DNA of 64,000 nt from assembly GCA_000727475.1 (NCBI GenBank), contig KL647288.1:7839414-7903413 (forward strand), read 5' to 3'. The position numbers and the translations under genes are program-made. Positions within the stretch are counted from its first letter, which is position 1. Each line of letters starts with the position of its first letter. Below are positions 11,801 through 21,790 of this stretch, piece after piece. The stretch is from Sarcocystis neurona (Eukaryota > Apicomplexa > Conoidasida > Eucoccidiorida > Sarcocystidae). The notes below the pieces were generated by a model. The model made no database searches. It saw nothing but the letters and a program-made list of their open reading frames with translations, and was not told the origin of the DNA.

Positions 11801-14800
11801 GCGGCGCAGAGGACCTCTTCGCCTGGGACCAAACGAACTTCGTGTTTTTGCGCGAGCTCCTGCAGAAACTTCGCAGGTTTGATGCAGGAAGGACGTAGAA
11901 GCAGTGACACGTCTTTGGGGCCGGGGCTGCACTCTGCTCTGCCCACGCTCTGCACTAGGGACGAGCAGAGGAAGAGGGGAACAAGACATGTGCAGAACCT
12001 CAAGCGCAGGACGGTGACCCGTTTTGACCGTGACCAAGACGAAGAAGTTCATGCAGCAAGAAAAAGTTGCAGAATAGGAAGCAGATGAAAAAAAAGAGGT
12101 GCCCCTGAGGTCGACTGACCGTTTACGTTGAGGAGAATAGGCACCTCCAGCTGCCAGCTCGCATCGCTACTTCTTCGATGAGGATCTGCTGGCGACGCAG
12201 CCACCTTTTCAGCTGCCCAGGTAGCAGCAGCACCAGCAGCGCGGCAAGAGGCAGCGCCGGCGTCAGCTTTAAGAGAAGAAGCGGTGGCCGCAGCAGGAGG
12301 AGCAGCCCCTGCACCGGCAGATGACGCAGTAGAAGGAGGGAAGTGTCTGGCGAGCTGGAGCAGCTGCTGCTGCACGGTGTTCAGGTGTACGTACACCAAA
12401 TTTCGCACCACTTCCAGCAGTGCTCCCACCATCGCGCCGTCGTCGCTCGCTCCTGGGGCACCGGAGACAGAATCTGAGTGCGCGCTGAGCAGCAATGCTG
12501 CTGCTTCTGCCTGCAAAGACGCCTTCTGGTCTTCCATCTCTTGCTCCTCCTCCTCTTCTCCCCCATCTCCACCTCGTCCGCCTCTGTCTTGCTCCGCCTG
12601 GTTTTCTTCCGTGTTCCCGCTGCCGTGGTCCTGCCTCGTCTCCTCTGCTGTTCCCCCTTCCTTTTCTTCTTCTTCGTCTCCTCCTTCCTGTCCCCCCCCT
12701 CCGTCTTCTTCTTGTTCTTCGCGCTCTTCCGTGTCTTTAGCTTTCTTTTTTCTTTGCTCAGACTGCTCTGGTCTGCCGCGCCATCGTTTCAACTGCTGCT
12801 GCTGCTGCTTCTCCTTCTCCCTCAGTCCCTCCACCGTGGGGGCCTCGCCGTGGCGTCTCTCTGTCTGCTGCCGCTGCTTCTGCTTTTTCAGTCTCTGTCT
12901 GGCTCGCTGGCGGCGCATGCGCGGCAGCAGCAGCTTAAGAGGTTGGACGCGCAGCAGCAGATTGAAGAGGCCAGTGTGCGAGACGTGGCGAACTGGGAAG
13001 CGATGCGTCTGGTGTCCGGTCGCTGCTGCAGCGGTGATGCCTTCGTCAATTACCAGCAGCTCCTCCAAAGCCGCCCGCAGCTGTCTCTCGTGCTGCTTTT
13101 CCTCCTCTTCTCCGTTGCTGGCGCCGTCCGGCCTGGGGAGCCGCATGGGTGGTGCTGCTGCATCTGCTCCACCGCAGCTGCTGGTCGACGTGCCCTGAGT
13201 GCTGCTGCTGCGGGTGTGAGGAAGGCCGTGGAGGGTGAGAATGTGGTACGCAGCTGGACTCGCGTAGAAATGTCTTTGAAAGCGATAGCATCGATACTTC
13301 AGCTGAGGGATTTCGTGGAACCACAGAGCCGAAGCACGCCTTTCTTGCGCAGGAGAGGACGAACCCCACACAACAACAGCAGGAGCATGCAGTCCGCCTT
13401 GTGCAATATCTTGTTCAAGCAAAACCGATGCAGCTTCCTTCCCCTGCTGCTGCCCCTGCGCGTACTTCACTCCCGCTAAAACTGCTGCGTCGTACGCTCT
13501 CACTGCTGCTTGTGCTGCTGTGGCCGCCACTGCTCTCCCGCCTTCCGCCGCTCGAGCTGCAGCTGCAGCCTCTGTCGCTGCAGCGTGTGCAGCTGACAGC
13601 GGGTCCGTCCACGTCGCACCGCCAGCGGTTCTTCCCACCCTGCTGCGGCTATTCGGTCCCCTCTGTCCTTTCTCCTGCTGCTGCTGCTGCTCAGACGCTC
13701 CTGTTGCTGCTGCTTTCCTGGCTTGTACGCTGTCGCCACCTTCACACAGCTGCCGTGCACGCGTCACAGAGGAACACTCAGGCACCTCTAGTGTAGAAAG
13801 CAAACCGAGCAGCAATGGATCCAGTTGATCTTCTTCTCTGGCAAAGCGAGCAGGCCCGCTGCGGCTATTTTTGCTACCCGCACTGCTGTTGCTGTTGCCG
13901 CGCCTGTGGCTGCCACTCGTTTTGCTGCTGTTGCCGCCGTTCTCCCCGCTGCTGACTTGCTGACTGCTGCTGCTGCTCCGACTGTCGCTGTCACTCTCGC
14001 GGTCCTTGCTGCTCTGCAAGTCGCTTTCATCCTTACGATTGCGGCCGCTGCTGCTGCTGCCGACGCTGCTGCTGCCTTCGCTCGAGGTGGGGAAGTAGCT
14101 GCAGAGCTTGACAGCGGATGTAACAGCAGCAGGGTAGTAACGAGGCAGCGCTCCTTCTGCGTGCGTTGGGGGTCTGCTGGCATGTGCTACTGGCGCGAAA
14201 CTCTCTAAGGGAACAGCAGGGGGGTCGTAACGCGCTAGTAGAATATAGGGGAAAGTATGCAGAAGAATCGGTCTCGCTTCCTTGTTGTGAAATTCGTCGT
14301 CTTCCAGCTGTGGTACTCCCTCTACGTCTACTTCTGGCAACGCCCCCTCCTCCCCTTCCCATTGCTGCTGCTGCTGCTGCTGGTGCTGTCGCTGCTGTTG
14401 TTGCTGCAGCAGCTCCTTTTTCAGAATAGCGACGTGGAGGCGCTGCTGCGCTGCTGCTTCCTCGTCCCCCTCCTCCTCCTCCTCCTCTTGCTCCTCTTGC
14501 TCCTCTTCCTCCGGCATCAGGTCCACTGCATCCTCCTTTTTTGTCGCAGTTGCTGTTGCTACTCTTTTTGATATCGAGAAGGCGGAAGAGGGGTAAGAAG
14601 GCGTCTGCAGCACATCTTCGTTGATATAACGCAACAGCAACAAGGGCGCGAAGAGCTCGTTATTGCAGCTTCCCAGCGACCGAACTCCTGCGGAGAGAGC
14701 TCGAAGAAAAAGCAGCACTCTTTCTTCTGAGAATGAGGAAGCCGAAGCTGTAGCGGGGACAGATGCAGGCGGCGCGTAGTGCTGCTGGTAGACCCCGTAC

Positions 14801-15129
14801 GTAGCACCCAGTAGCAAAAGTAGGGGAAGCAGAGGCAGCAGCAGCAGCAAGTCGCGTGGCGTTCTCCGGCGGCTTAGAAAAGAGGGAGAAGAGAAGCCGA
14901 AGGAGGAAAAGGGGGCACGGGAAGTAGAAGAAGAAGAAGAGCAAGCGGAAGGAAAGAAGTGGGCAGCAGACGGAGACGGACCGAGAGCAGCAACAGGAGA
15001 GGACGCAACAGCAGCAGGAGAGGACGCAACATCAACAGAAGAGGCGGATAAAGCAACAACAGAAGAAGCAGAGGACGCGTCAGCAGCAGGAGTCGGAGCA
15101 AGCCGGTGTTCGCCTTCCTCTGCTGCCAT
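1905..15129 (-). CDS. ERMP1/Pff1-like M28 family metallopeptidase, multi-exon gene
   Basis: Predicted membrane-bound zinc peptidase of the M28 family, the type that in other eukaryotes sits in the ER or vacuole membrane with a luminal catalytic domain. Four exons join in frame: 15129-12120, 8123-7999, 6090-5987 and 3534-1905, giving 1622 residues to the TAA ending at 1905. Features in order are a signal-anchor helix (about 93-113), a family N-terminal segment (134-173), a long low-complexity insert, a His-Ser-Asp motif (H884, D886), PGASDDG (D896), GGEE (E1006 catalytic, E1007 ligand), NLDSSG (D1033), TDFRIWRD across a splice junction, YYYHTIFDD (H1104), then a Ser-rich insert and several Leu-rich membrane helices (about 1506-1622). 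All five M28 metal-ligand positions are filled, so an active enzyme is plausible. It is far longer than ordinary family members (about 900 residues) because of the inserts. The C-terminus is uncertain: the family has more membrane helices, so the TAA may lie in an intron and later exons may follow (see 874-1125). The family assignment is from remembered motifs, not alignment. Confidence 0.5.
3535..5986 (-). other. M28 gene intron 3, with TATATG and CTG/CAG repeats
   Basis: A 2452-bp intron by the splice model. It contains purine-rich DNA (3540-4150), a TATATG-type repeat (4380-4850) and a long interrupted CTG tract on the plus strand (5200-5960), which reads CAG in the transcript. Long Leu/Cys-rich and Gln-rich frames here are repeat shadows. 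Confidence 0.5.
5228..5365. repeat. CTG trinucleotide repeat block
   Basis: Near-continuous CTG on the plus strand, broken every 4-6 units by CTCTCGGTG- or CCCGTTG-type interruptions, a higher-order pattern of about 30 bp. It is intronic on the minus-strand transcript, where it reads CAG. Confidence 0.5.
5987..6090 (-). CDS. M28 peptidase exon 3
   Basis: The 104-nt exon has acceptor gtactcacag and donor TTCAG/GTGCGT. It encodes [20 protein letters not shown] and continues to IFPGETDF, the stretch that in ERMP1-type enzymes lies between the Asp ligand and the TDFRI motif. The split Arg codon (AG in this exon, G in exon 4) restores TDFRIWRD. CAG/CTG-rich intron sequence lies on both sides. Confidence 0.5.
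6091..7998 (-). other. M28 gene intron 2, with inverted CAG and CTG blocks
   Basis: A 1908-bp intron by the splice model. The plus strand carries CAG/CAA at 6118-6480 and CTG/GCT at 6900-7980. In the transcript the 5' end of the intron is therefore CAG-rich and its 3' end, just before exon 3, is CUG-rich. No exon is recognised inside. Confidence 0.5.
6118..6300. repeat. CAG/CAA repeat beside exon 3
   Basis: Dense CAG and CAA triplets on the plus strand starting 28 bp from the exon 3 acceptor. They read CTG/TTG in the minus-strand transcript, complementary to the CAG tract of intron 3. Confidence 0.5.
7999..8123 (-). CDS. M28 peptidase exon 2 (catalytic GEE and Asp ligand)
   Basis: The 125-nt exon has acceptor ctctacgtag at 8124 and donor TTTCAG/GTAGGA at 7998. 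It encodes [18 protein letters not shown] followed by [18 protein letters not shown]. This matches the M28 order of catalytic Glu, Glu ligand, a helix ending near HP, then the Asp ligand before a small Gly-rich turn. It enters with one base carried from exon 1 and leaves in phase 0. Confidence 0.5.
8370..9040. repeat. Degenerate minisatellite in M28 intron 1
   Basis: About ten diverged copies of a core like GTATAGGTGTTTATGTCTTT followed by GCTTATATTTACATATAT, starting near 8375, 8437, 8510, 8570, 8640, 8709, 8763, 8885, 8955 and 9011. Spacing is 54-122 bp because the intervening TATATA stretches vary in length. Confidence 0.5.
9540..9930. repeat. Purine tract with 18-bp tandem repeat
   Basis: The plus strand is almost entirely G and A with scattered C/T. 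Between about 9602 and 9680 an 18-bp unit, GACGGGGAAAGAGAGGGA, is repeated about four times with one or two changes. It lies in the M28 intron and reads pyrimidine in that transcript. Confidence 0.5.
12120..15129 (-). CDS. M28 peptidase exon 1 (N-terminus, HSD and SDD motifs)
   Basis: The start ATG at 15129 is in a favourable context (CCAATGGC). The exon reads 1003 codons plus one base. It encodes an Ala/Ser-rich N-terminal tail, a Leu-rich anchor helix, the segment [20 protein letters not shown] typical of the region just after the anchor in ERMP1 proteins, then about 700 residues dominated by Glu, Gln, Ser, Lys/Arg and Ala runs, and finally [20 protein letters not shown]. The donor at 12119 (AACG/GTCAGT) was chosen because it gives ...ILLNVN-GGEEM, the exact family pattern, when joined to exon 2. 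An alternative donor at 12126 (AAC/GTAAAC) would shorten this loop. Confidence 0.5.
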
Positions 15130-15392
15130 TGGTGCTTCAGGAAAAGGCGAACAAGGAGGACGCGGGCCACTGTGTGGCGGAAAGGGGATAACTCTTCAGA
15201 AGAGACTACTTCATACGCAGTAAAAAAGAGAAGAAAGCGAAGGAGAAGAAGCTGTGCAACACAGGCGGCAGCTACGAGAGCTACTGGCCGATGAGTACTC
15301 AATATTTCTCGTAAATACTGCGTCTTCGTAATGGACATATATTCTAACACATATAAGCGGCACTACCGCATGTATAAGCGATCTATACATAT
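15130..15392 (-). other. Upstream region of the M28 gene
   Basis: Sequence directly 5' of the M28 start codon. It contains AAAAAGAGAAG-type purines and no recognisable core promoter motif, as expected in apicomplexans. Promoter and 5'UTR are presumed here by position only. Confidence 0.5.
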
Positions 15393-16421
15393 ATGCATCT
15401 ATCTACGAGTGAATACGCATACATTTATGTATCCATATACGTATGTATATACGTGTATTCATATGTTTGTACATGCATATATGTACATGTATTCTATATA
15501 GTCCGTCTTTTAGTTTTGGCTGCACACGTCGCGTGCCTGTGCAGATTCCTGAATTCATCAAAGAGAGACGCGGGTATTAGTAGGGGAGATGGTTCTCTTC
15601 ATGAGCGACTGCCACAAGTGGTCTGCGGTGTACGTACACAACAGCGACGCACACTTGCGTTTCAAGAATTCCAGTTGTTCAGTCGAGCGACTACATTCTG
15701 CCTTCTCGTTTGTGAGAAGTGAAGAAAAATGAAGCACAGTTGGCTTCAAAGACAGCCACACGGGAAGTCACGCCGCTCTCTTCCAAAGTGCGCCTCATGC
15801 AGATACACATATAGAGAGAGAGATGCAGCTTGTACAGAGCACCTGTGTTGTTCCCTACAGGCGTATGTGTTTCCAGAAAATTACCCGTACAGAAGGGAAA
15901 ACCATTCTCTTCCAGCATATGTAGATATACACATGTATGCCATAGCACGCAGCTCCACAACAAAGAGGAAAGTCTTCCCTCTGTGTGTGTGTGTGTGTAT
16001 GTGGATGTGTATGTGGGTGTGTATGTGTGTGTGCGTATATATATATATATATATGCGTGGATGTGTGGGTATATAGGCGTATATGTATGTAGACGTATAC
16101 GTATATTCACTGCCGTGTCCCTACACGTATATACGTGTTCACGCAAGACAGGATGAAACAGACAAATATCCGGAGGAGATACGCATCTCCGAAAGGGCAG
16201 ATGGCTCGACTTTTTGGACAGAGGAAAGGACAGGACACTACTGCCAAGGAAACGCAGTGTCCCATTTCCCCCTTAGGAGCGCACAGCGCTGAAGAGGCGC
16301 AGTGTAATGACACCCCAGGGGCGGTTTTTGCTGCAGAGACGGCGGGAACTGCCCGTGTCAATTTCGCTGAGTTCTGGTGAAGAGTGCTGCAAACTGACGC
16401 TCTCGTTTGCATCACTTTCAC
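15393..16421. other. Non-coding stretch, TATG and GT repeats
   Basis: TATGTA-type repeats at 15395-15510 and a GT/TATA-rich repeat at 15985-16110. Short frames run through these but none has a believable protein character. Confidence 0.5.
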
Positions 16422-16527
16422 CACAGGTGAGCGCGGTAGAGCAGGGAATCAAGAATTTATCTCCCTGATACGCTGGCGTAGACAAGTCTAGATGAAACTC
16501 CTGCAATGCATTTGCCTGACAGCGTAC
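16422..16527 (-). CDS. Weak exon candidate, unknown protein
   Basis: A 106-nt open segment bounded by acceptor aaattgtctgcag and donor ACCTGTG/GTGAAAG, encoding HLDLSTPAYQGDKFLIPC among other residues. Its composition looks like ordinary protein, not repeat. No partner exon could be chained to it and I do not recognise it. Confidence 0.5.
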
Positions 16528-18886
16528 CTGCAGACAATTTAGAGGACGGCGTTCACTCGGGGTGTTTGCACAGAAAACAAAGAATTCCCGGCTAAGAAGG
16601 ATGCGAAGCAAGTGTATATACCTATGTGTACGCAGTCTGATATGTATGTATATATATGGGTGTGCAGTTACACACCTGCACAGGCGTGTGTTTCTAAATG
16701 AATGCACATATCTGCACATATATATATATGTATGTATATGTATGTGTAGGTTTCTATATAGAGAGAGAGTTATGTGTATGTTCAACTGAGTGCGGTCATG
16801 TGAACAAAAGAACCGCAGGGGGGTGTGTGTACACGCACTGGATATATGTACTCACATATGTATGTAGGTGTAGATGCAGCAGGACGCACTTTTTACAGCT
16901 CCTTCCACACGAGCAGGTATTTCATTGTCCACGTATATATATACCTGCGTTTGTTTTTGTAGTGGAGTCAGAAAAGTACCCCCTGTATGCACCCCACGCT
17001 TGTTTAACGCGTACATATACGCACATGTGTGCAAATAAATGTACATGCCTATATGCACACATGTGCGTACACAAATAGACTCACAGCTACACAGAAGGCG
17101 GAGACCAAACAGAGCGGGGACAAAGCCGAAGAAATGCGTCATCCTGACACTATTTTCAAGCACTTTTCACAGGACATAGCACACGGGACTTAAGGAAGTC
17201 AAACAAAGACACACTTGTATATATTGATAAATGTGGTCCCCGAGAGGTGAGACGGACAGGAATGTAAATACTCCTATACGGGCGGACACATGTAGAATTA
17301 TTGAAGAATAGACATATAGAGAGGCAGATAGGCACATTGAAAGAGAGAGATACAGAAACACTAACCTATGTAATGTAGACATCTTGTTAGGTGAGGGTGC
17401 GTGTGTGCGTATGTATGCACGCGGATAGCTTTGCAGGTGAACCCGCAAGATTGTAAATGGGCACAAGTTTGAAAATAGCGGAAGAGCAACACGAAAGAGC
17501 AAACAACCACGTAAAAAAGGGAAGAAGGACAAGGGAAAAAAACAGACAAGAGCGGTGCTGCCTTCATCTTGCGGTCCTGCTGGTGTGCAGTCAGACAATG
17601 GAAACAGCGCAGCAAGAGCCACGCGGTCCGCGGACTTCTCCTCGTTCAGCACACCCTACAGACAGCACGGTTGAGCTTTGCTAAAAACACAAATATGTGT
17701 GCGATTATACATTCACACACATACGGGTATCAAATATATACACAAAAACAGATAGATGTCCGCATACATACATTCCCGCATAGATTCAGGTCACACATGT
17801 ACCCACCGACCCAGACACACACGCGCACACATCCACAGAAAAACAGAAGTGATACTTGCGGTTCTATAGAAGTAGTTCCGCGGCAAATATTCCCTAAAAG
17901 AAGCATAAGAGGAAAATTAACGCAGTACATGAGATTCTGCCACGAAGCGTCTCAAACGCCTTGTCCTGTTTGTCGCACGTGTCTCTCTCGCCGGTTGACC
18001 AAGGCAACTTCGTCGCACCAGATACCTGGTCCACAATTGTTGCTCTCCCTTCACTATTGCTGTTGCTTCTGACAACTTCTGATGGGGCTCTTGACTGCTG
18101 TTGTTGTTGTAGTCGCTTTGTTGCAGCCGCTCCTGCTGCTGGTGTAGCTGCTATGCTGCTATACTTTGTCAGTGTTGTTGTCAGACTCGAGGTACTGCCG
18201 TCGCTGCAGGTGATTGCTGGCTTCCGCGCATCAAGAGGCGTTGCTGCTGTCGCTGCTCCTTCTAGCGCCTGCTGCTGCTGGTGCACTGGCTGCAGCAGTT
18301 GGTGTTCCTTTTGTTTGTGGTGCTGCTGTTGAAGCAGCAGAACAGCACTACACCTTTGGTCAAGCGCCGCTGAAGATGATTAAGACCACGCTGTCGACCG
18401 GAGGCACACGTATATCGCAGGGAAGCAGTAAGGAAGAATAGGAACTTGACAATGTGCCAATTCCATGTGGCAAGAACTACCGGTAGATGTAGTGGCACGA
18501 GAAGGAGAAGATGATGAGAGAGAGCTACGGATGCTCGCTGACTGTGAAACGTGGATGAAACTGCGTGTCTACATGCTCATCAAATAATCAGGAAAGAAAA
18601 ATCTCTTTCTTGCGCAGCGAGAAAAATAGGTTGCCGCACCGCGCATAAGGTTACAAAAGAGCGGAAAGGAAAGCATCTAGTGCGCAAAGAAACAGTGGAC
18701 GAGGACCGGGACTTCAAAACAAAGAAAGAGGAAAGCGCCCAGAAACGAGGACAGGAATGACGGACACCTCAACAGAACGTATAAAACCAACGCTCAAGAC
18801 AAAGGCTTGAGAAAAGAAGAGGACGTGAAGAGTGGTGTGACGAATGAAAGAGCAGCGCAAAGCTTAGGAAGACTGCGCAGGAAACA
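16528..18886. other. No supported gene; simple repeats and an Ala/Leu-rich patch
   Basis: TATATG repeats at 16620-17070, then unremarkable DNA to 17900. A GCT/CTG-rich patch at 18040-18360 opens Leu/Ala-rich plus frames and a Gln/Ala-rich minus frame; the plus frame ends with about 40 non-repetitive residues (EQHYTFGQAPLKMIKTTLST) before a stop at 18441. It could be an isolated exon, but I cannot place a start or partner. Confidence 0.5.
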
Positions 18887-19042
18887 ATGACCACTATCTA
18901 CAGGTACAAGATGATGGAACGCATTAAGGTGGTATTCTGCGCCATTGGCGTCGTATCATGCGACACTGCTGGAGGGGCAACCGTGTCTGCATCAGCGCAG
19001 CTTCTTCAGCCTAAACAGGTGTGCTGGACTTCAAGTATACAC

Positions 19043-19083
<41 letters not shown>

Positions 19084-19482
19084 CATTTGCGTGTTTGTTA
19101 GGAAGTGAACGCAGATGCAGCAGACGTTGGCGTGTATGTGTGTACACGTGTGTATGTTAGTAATTTATGTAAACTTATGCTCGTACATGTATGCGCAAAA
19201 GTTCAGGAGCTTTTGCACGTAGACTAGTTTACTCGAGGCAAGCAAGGCTCCTATGTAGACGCAGAAGGCTTCTTCTCGCACCAAAGCGGCCTTCAATACT
19301 TGCACGTGGTGCTGCGCTTCTTTGCATTTATGCAGTTCTGGTGTCGTGCCTCTGTGCATTTACCCACTAGTTTACAAACTTGTGAATTTCGCAGCATTCA
19401 TTTCTTGCAGATTCGTTTCTCGACGGACGACGAAACACTTGAACCCCGCTACAGAGCTAACTTATCTGATAGTTCCGCGTAG
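18887..19482 (+). CDS. Candidate small secreted protein, two exons
   Basis: Exon 1 at 18887-19018 starts with ATG and reads a short basic lead and hydrophobic run (MMERIKVVFCAIGVVSC) like a signal peptide, ending at donor CAG/GTGTGC in phase 0. A second open segment, 19228-19482, follows acceptor gtagactag in phase 0 and ends with RYRANLSDSSA and a TAG. The intron holds a TATATA repeat. Joined, the product is about 128 residues with several Cys. The family is unknown. The opposite strand of exon 2 is also open for over 60 codons, so strand is not certain. Confidence 0.5.
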
Positions 19483-21120
19483 CCTGCCAAGAAGAATCGC
19501 ATACGCGTTTTGCGTAGGCTTCAAGCTCCCGAAGCGAAGAACATCACACATTTCTTGTCTGCATAAATGCCACCGCGGATATCCTTTTGGGTGAACATCC
19601 TGTATCGAGCGGGGAAGAGGTTTGTCAGTACAAACTGGTTCTACATTGAAGAGCTGAAGCGTTCCAATATATGAGATGCATCAATCTGCATGGTGTCTGC
19701 TGGCGGCAATTATGCCTCAGTCTGCACACATTAACGCAGGTCGTCCTACACAGCTGCGTCGGGAGGGTAGTGTTCAACGAGCGAAACTGAACACGACAAC
19801 ATCGTCGTACGCACGTGCATTTATATTGGTGTATATGCAGCATGAGACGGAAGTATAAATATATGCGAGTCTCTATGGATGTATCTGTGTATACAAGGAG
19901 ATCTCTGTGTAAAGAGATATGTGTTTATATTCCTTGACTCTCAGCAGCTGGAAAATGTTAGTTCGTTGCAGCAGGTATCTGCGCAGAAGTACGCGCATGT
20001 GTCTATGCCTCCACAGTTGTGCTGGATATGTAAATGTGCGGTAGCGTGCTGCTTTCGATTTCCGATTCCTGCGCCCTGAGACAGCACAAGCCAGCTGCTC
20101 ACTAGGTTAATGGAGAAAAGTGTGTGTCTACCTAACGGTGTAGGAAAGGCAAGTGACTACTAGGTAGGCGCGACCCGTGTAGAATATCCAAGCGTGGGTA
20201 TCTCCTCTGTGGACACAGGTGATGTTGCGGCTGGTATCTGTTGTAGTGCAGATGCAGCTGTGGTTTACTGAGATTCAAAAGCGTGTCACTGTGTCTCGCG
20301 TGCATCCTGAAAATATACAGTTGTTTACCACTTACACATAAGAGGTACACATGCGACTCTTCCGTAGGTGTACGGCCTATAGCGGGGCCACGTGCCTTAG
20401 TGAACAGGCTGTTCCTGTTCGGTACTTACTTCTGCAATCTGCATATCCACACTGCGTTGCTTTAAAGATAGATTTTCACCCGTACGTCGACTTCCGCAGG
20501 TTACTTTGCCCCACATTAAGGTGAAGCACGTGAGTTTGCACCTCTTAACCGGAGGCGAGATTGACAACGAAATATCAGTTGTTTCACGTTAGTGTAGACA
20601 GAGACCCTCATACCCTCTTATGAAGCTACAAAATGTGTGGGTATCCCGCACGTAGGAGTACACAGTGGTAGTCTCTCTTGCGCACACATGGGGGATGTTT
20701 GTATCCGCTACGCGTGCTTCACCGGTTTTTCTGCGCACCTTCATGCAAAACTGTTCGCACTGTTTTAATACTTGAAGATTTATGAGGTAGCTCTGCTAAC
20801 TCCAAATTTTTAGAACTCGCGTGATGACAAGCCTGCGCCTGCTCTGAAATCGTTTGTAGGTGTATGTACGTGTGTAGAGAAGCGCTAACACGTTCGATGC
20901 GAATTGCGTCACATCATATTCGTTCGCTTCACAACCGAATATGTATGTGTGTATATACATATAGTTATACGTACTACCTGTACATATACACGTGTACAAT
21001 TCGGCTGAGATAGATCTACACAAGGACGTGATAAACGATCTTTAATACACAGGCTTTTGCACACGTCTCTATCAGTTCTACTGACCCAACTGCGGCACCC
21101 GATTAAATAGGCGCACCCCC
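19483..21120. other. No gene seen
   Basis: Mixed-composition DNA without a long tract or convincing exon. Only scattered frames under 75 codons occur and none chains by splice phase. Confidence 0.5.
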
Positions 21121-21790
21121 AATGGCAAACCTGCAACAATTCGATCAACTGCGACTATTAAACAGATTTATGTTACCAGCATTACACGTACAACTAATTT
21201 TTTCGAGTGAAAGCAACATTGACACTATCTATACTTTTAGAACTCTTCTCACACTACTCCAGCTGTCATTCCTGGTAGTGTACTGGCAACCGCACACCAC
21301 AAATACGGTTATGCGTTCTACTACTCCCGCTGTTTCCACTACTATTACCAACATCACTATCAGAGCTGCCTGTGGTAGAACAGCAACGAATACATACTAC
21401 TTACAGTATGACGACAGTAGCCCCGTTTACCGCATTTAATAGAACTCTAGAGCGTTTTACGGGCACTAAGCCTGTTCGTACATCAGCAACTACTGTTGAT
21501 ACTACTACGGTTCTACCTCGCTCTCAGACTACGAGCACCACTTGTATCACAGCTGCTCCTTGGGAGTTGTAATTAGGTTTGTGCACCTAATCGCACAAAT
21601 ACCGTTGTTGCTTCTAATTCTATTACTACAACTCTCACAACCACATCTGGTCCTGTTCCTTTTCCGAGTACAAGTAATAGAGTAAATACTTCCACTACTG
21701 CTGTTACCCCTAATACTACATTTAGAACTATTACCATCCGTAGTGCTTCATCCGTTGCTAGGACTAGTGGGGCGTTCACGTCCACAAGAC
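21120..21790. repeat. Degenerate ACT/ACA trinucleotide island
   Basis: Interspersed ACT, ACA, ACC and TACTACT triplets give Thr-rich frames such as RSTTPAVSTTITNITIRAAC. There is no uninterrupted run, so it looks like an old, eroded trinucleotide array rather than an exon. Confidence 0.5.

Larger units (their letters stand above)
8124..12119 (-). other. M28 gene intron 1 (about 4 kb)
   Basis: The intron separates the HSD/SDD-coding exon from the GEE-coding exon. It contains a degenerate minisatellite (8370-9040), TATATG-type DNA, a purine tract with an 18-bp repeat (9540-9930), more TATATG DNA (10100-10790) and a pyrimidine-rich stretch (11050-11280). Frames across 9315-10236 that read Arg/Glu repeats are shadows of the purine tract. 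Confidence 0.5.

Noticed and set aside
12284..13479. Plus-strand frames of 304 and 333 codons opposite M28 exon 1
   Set aside because: They are antisense reflections of Glu/Gln/Lys-rich codons (Ser, Leu, Phe, Cys runs). The minus strand carries the catalytic motifs.
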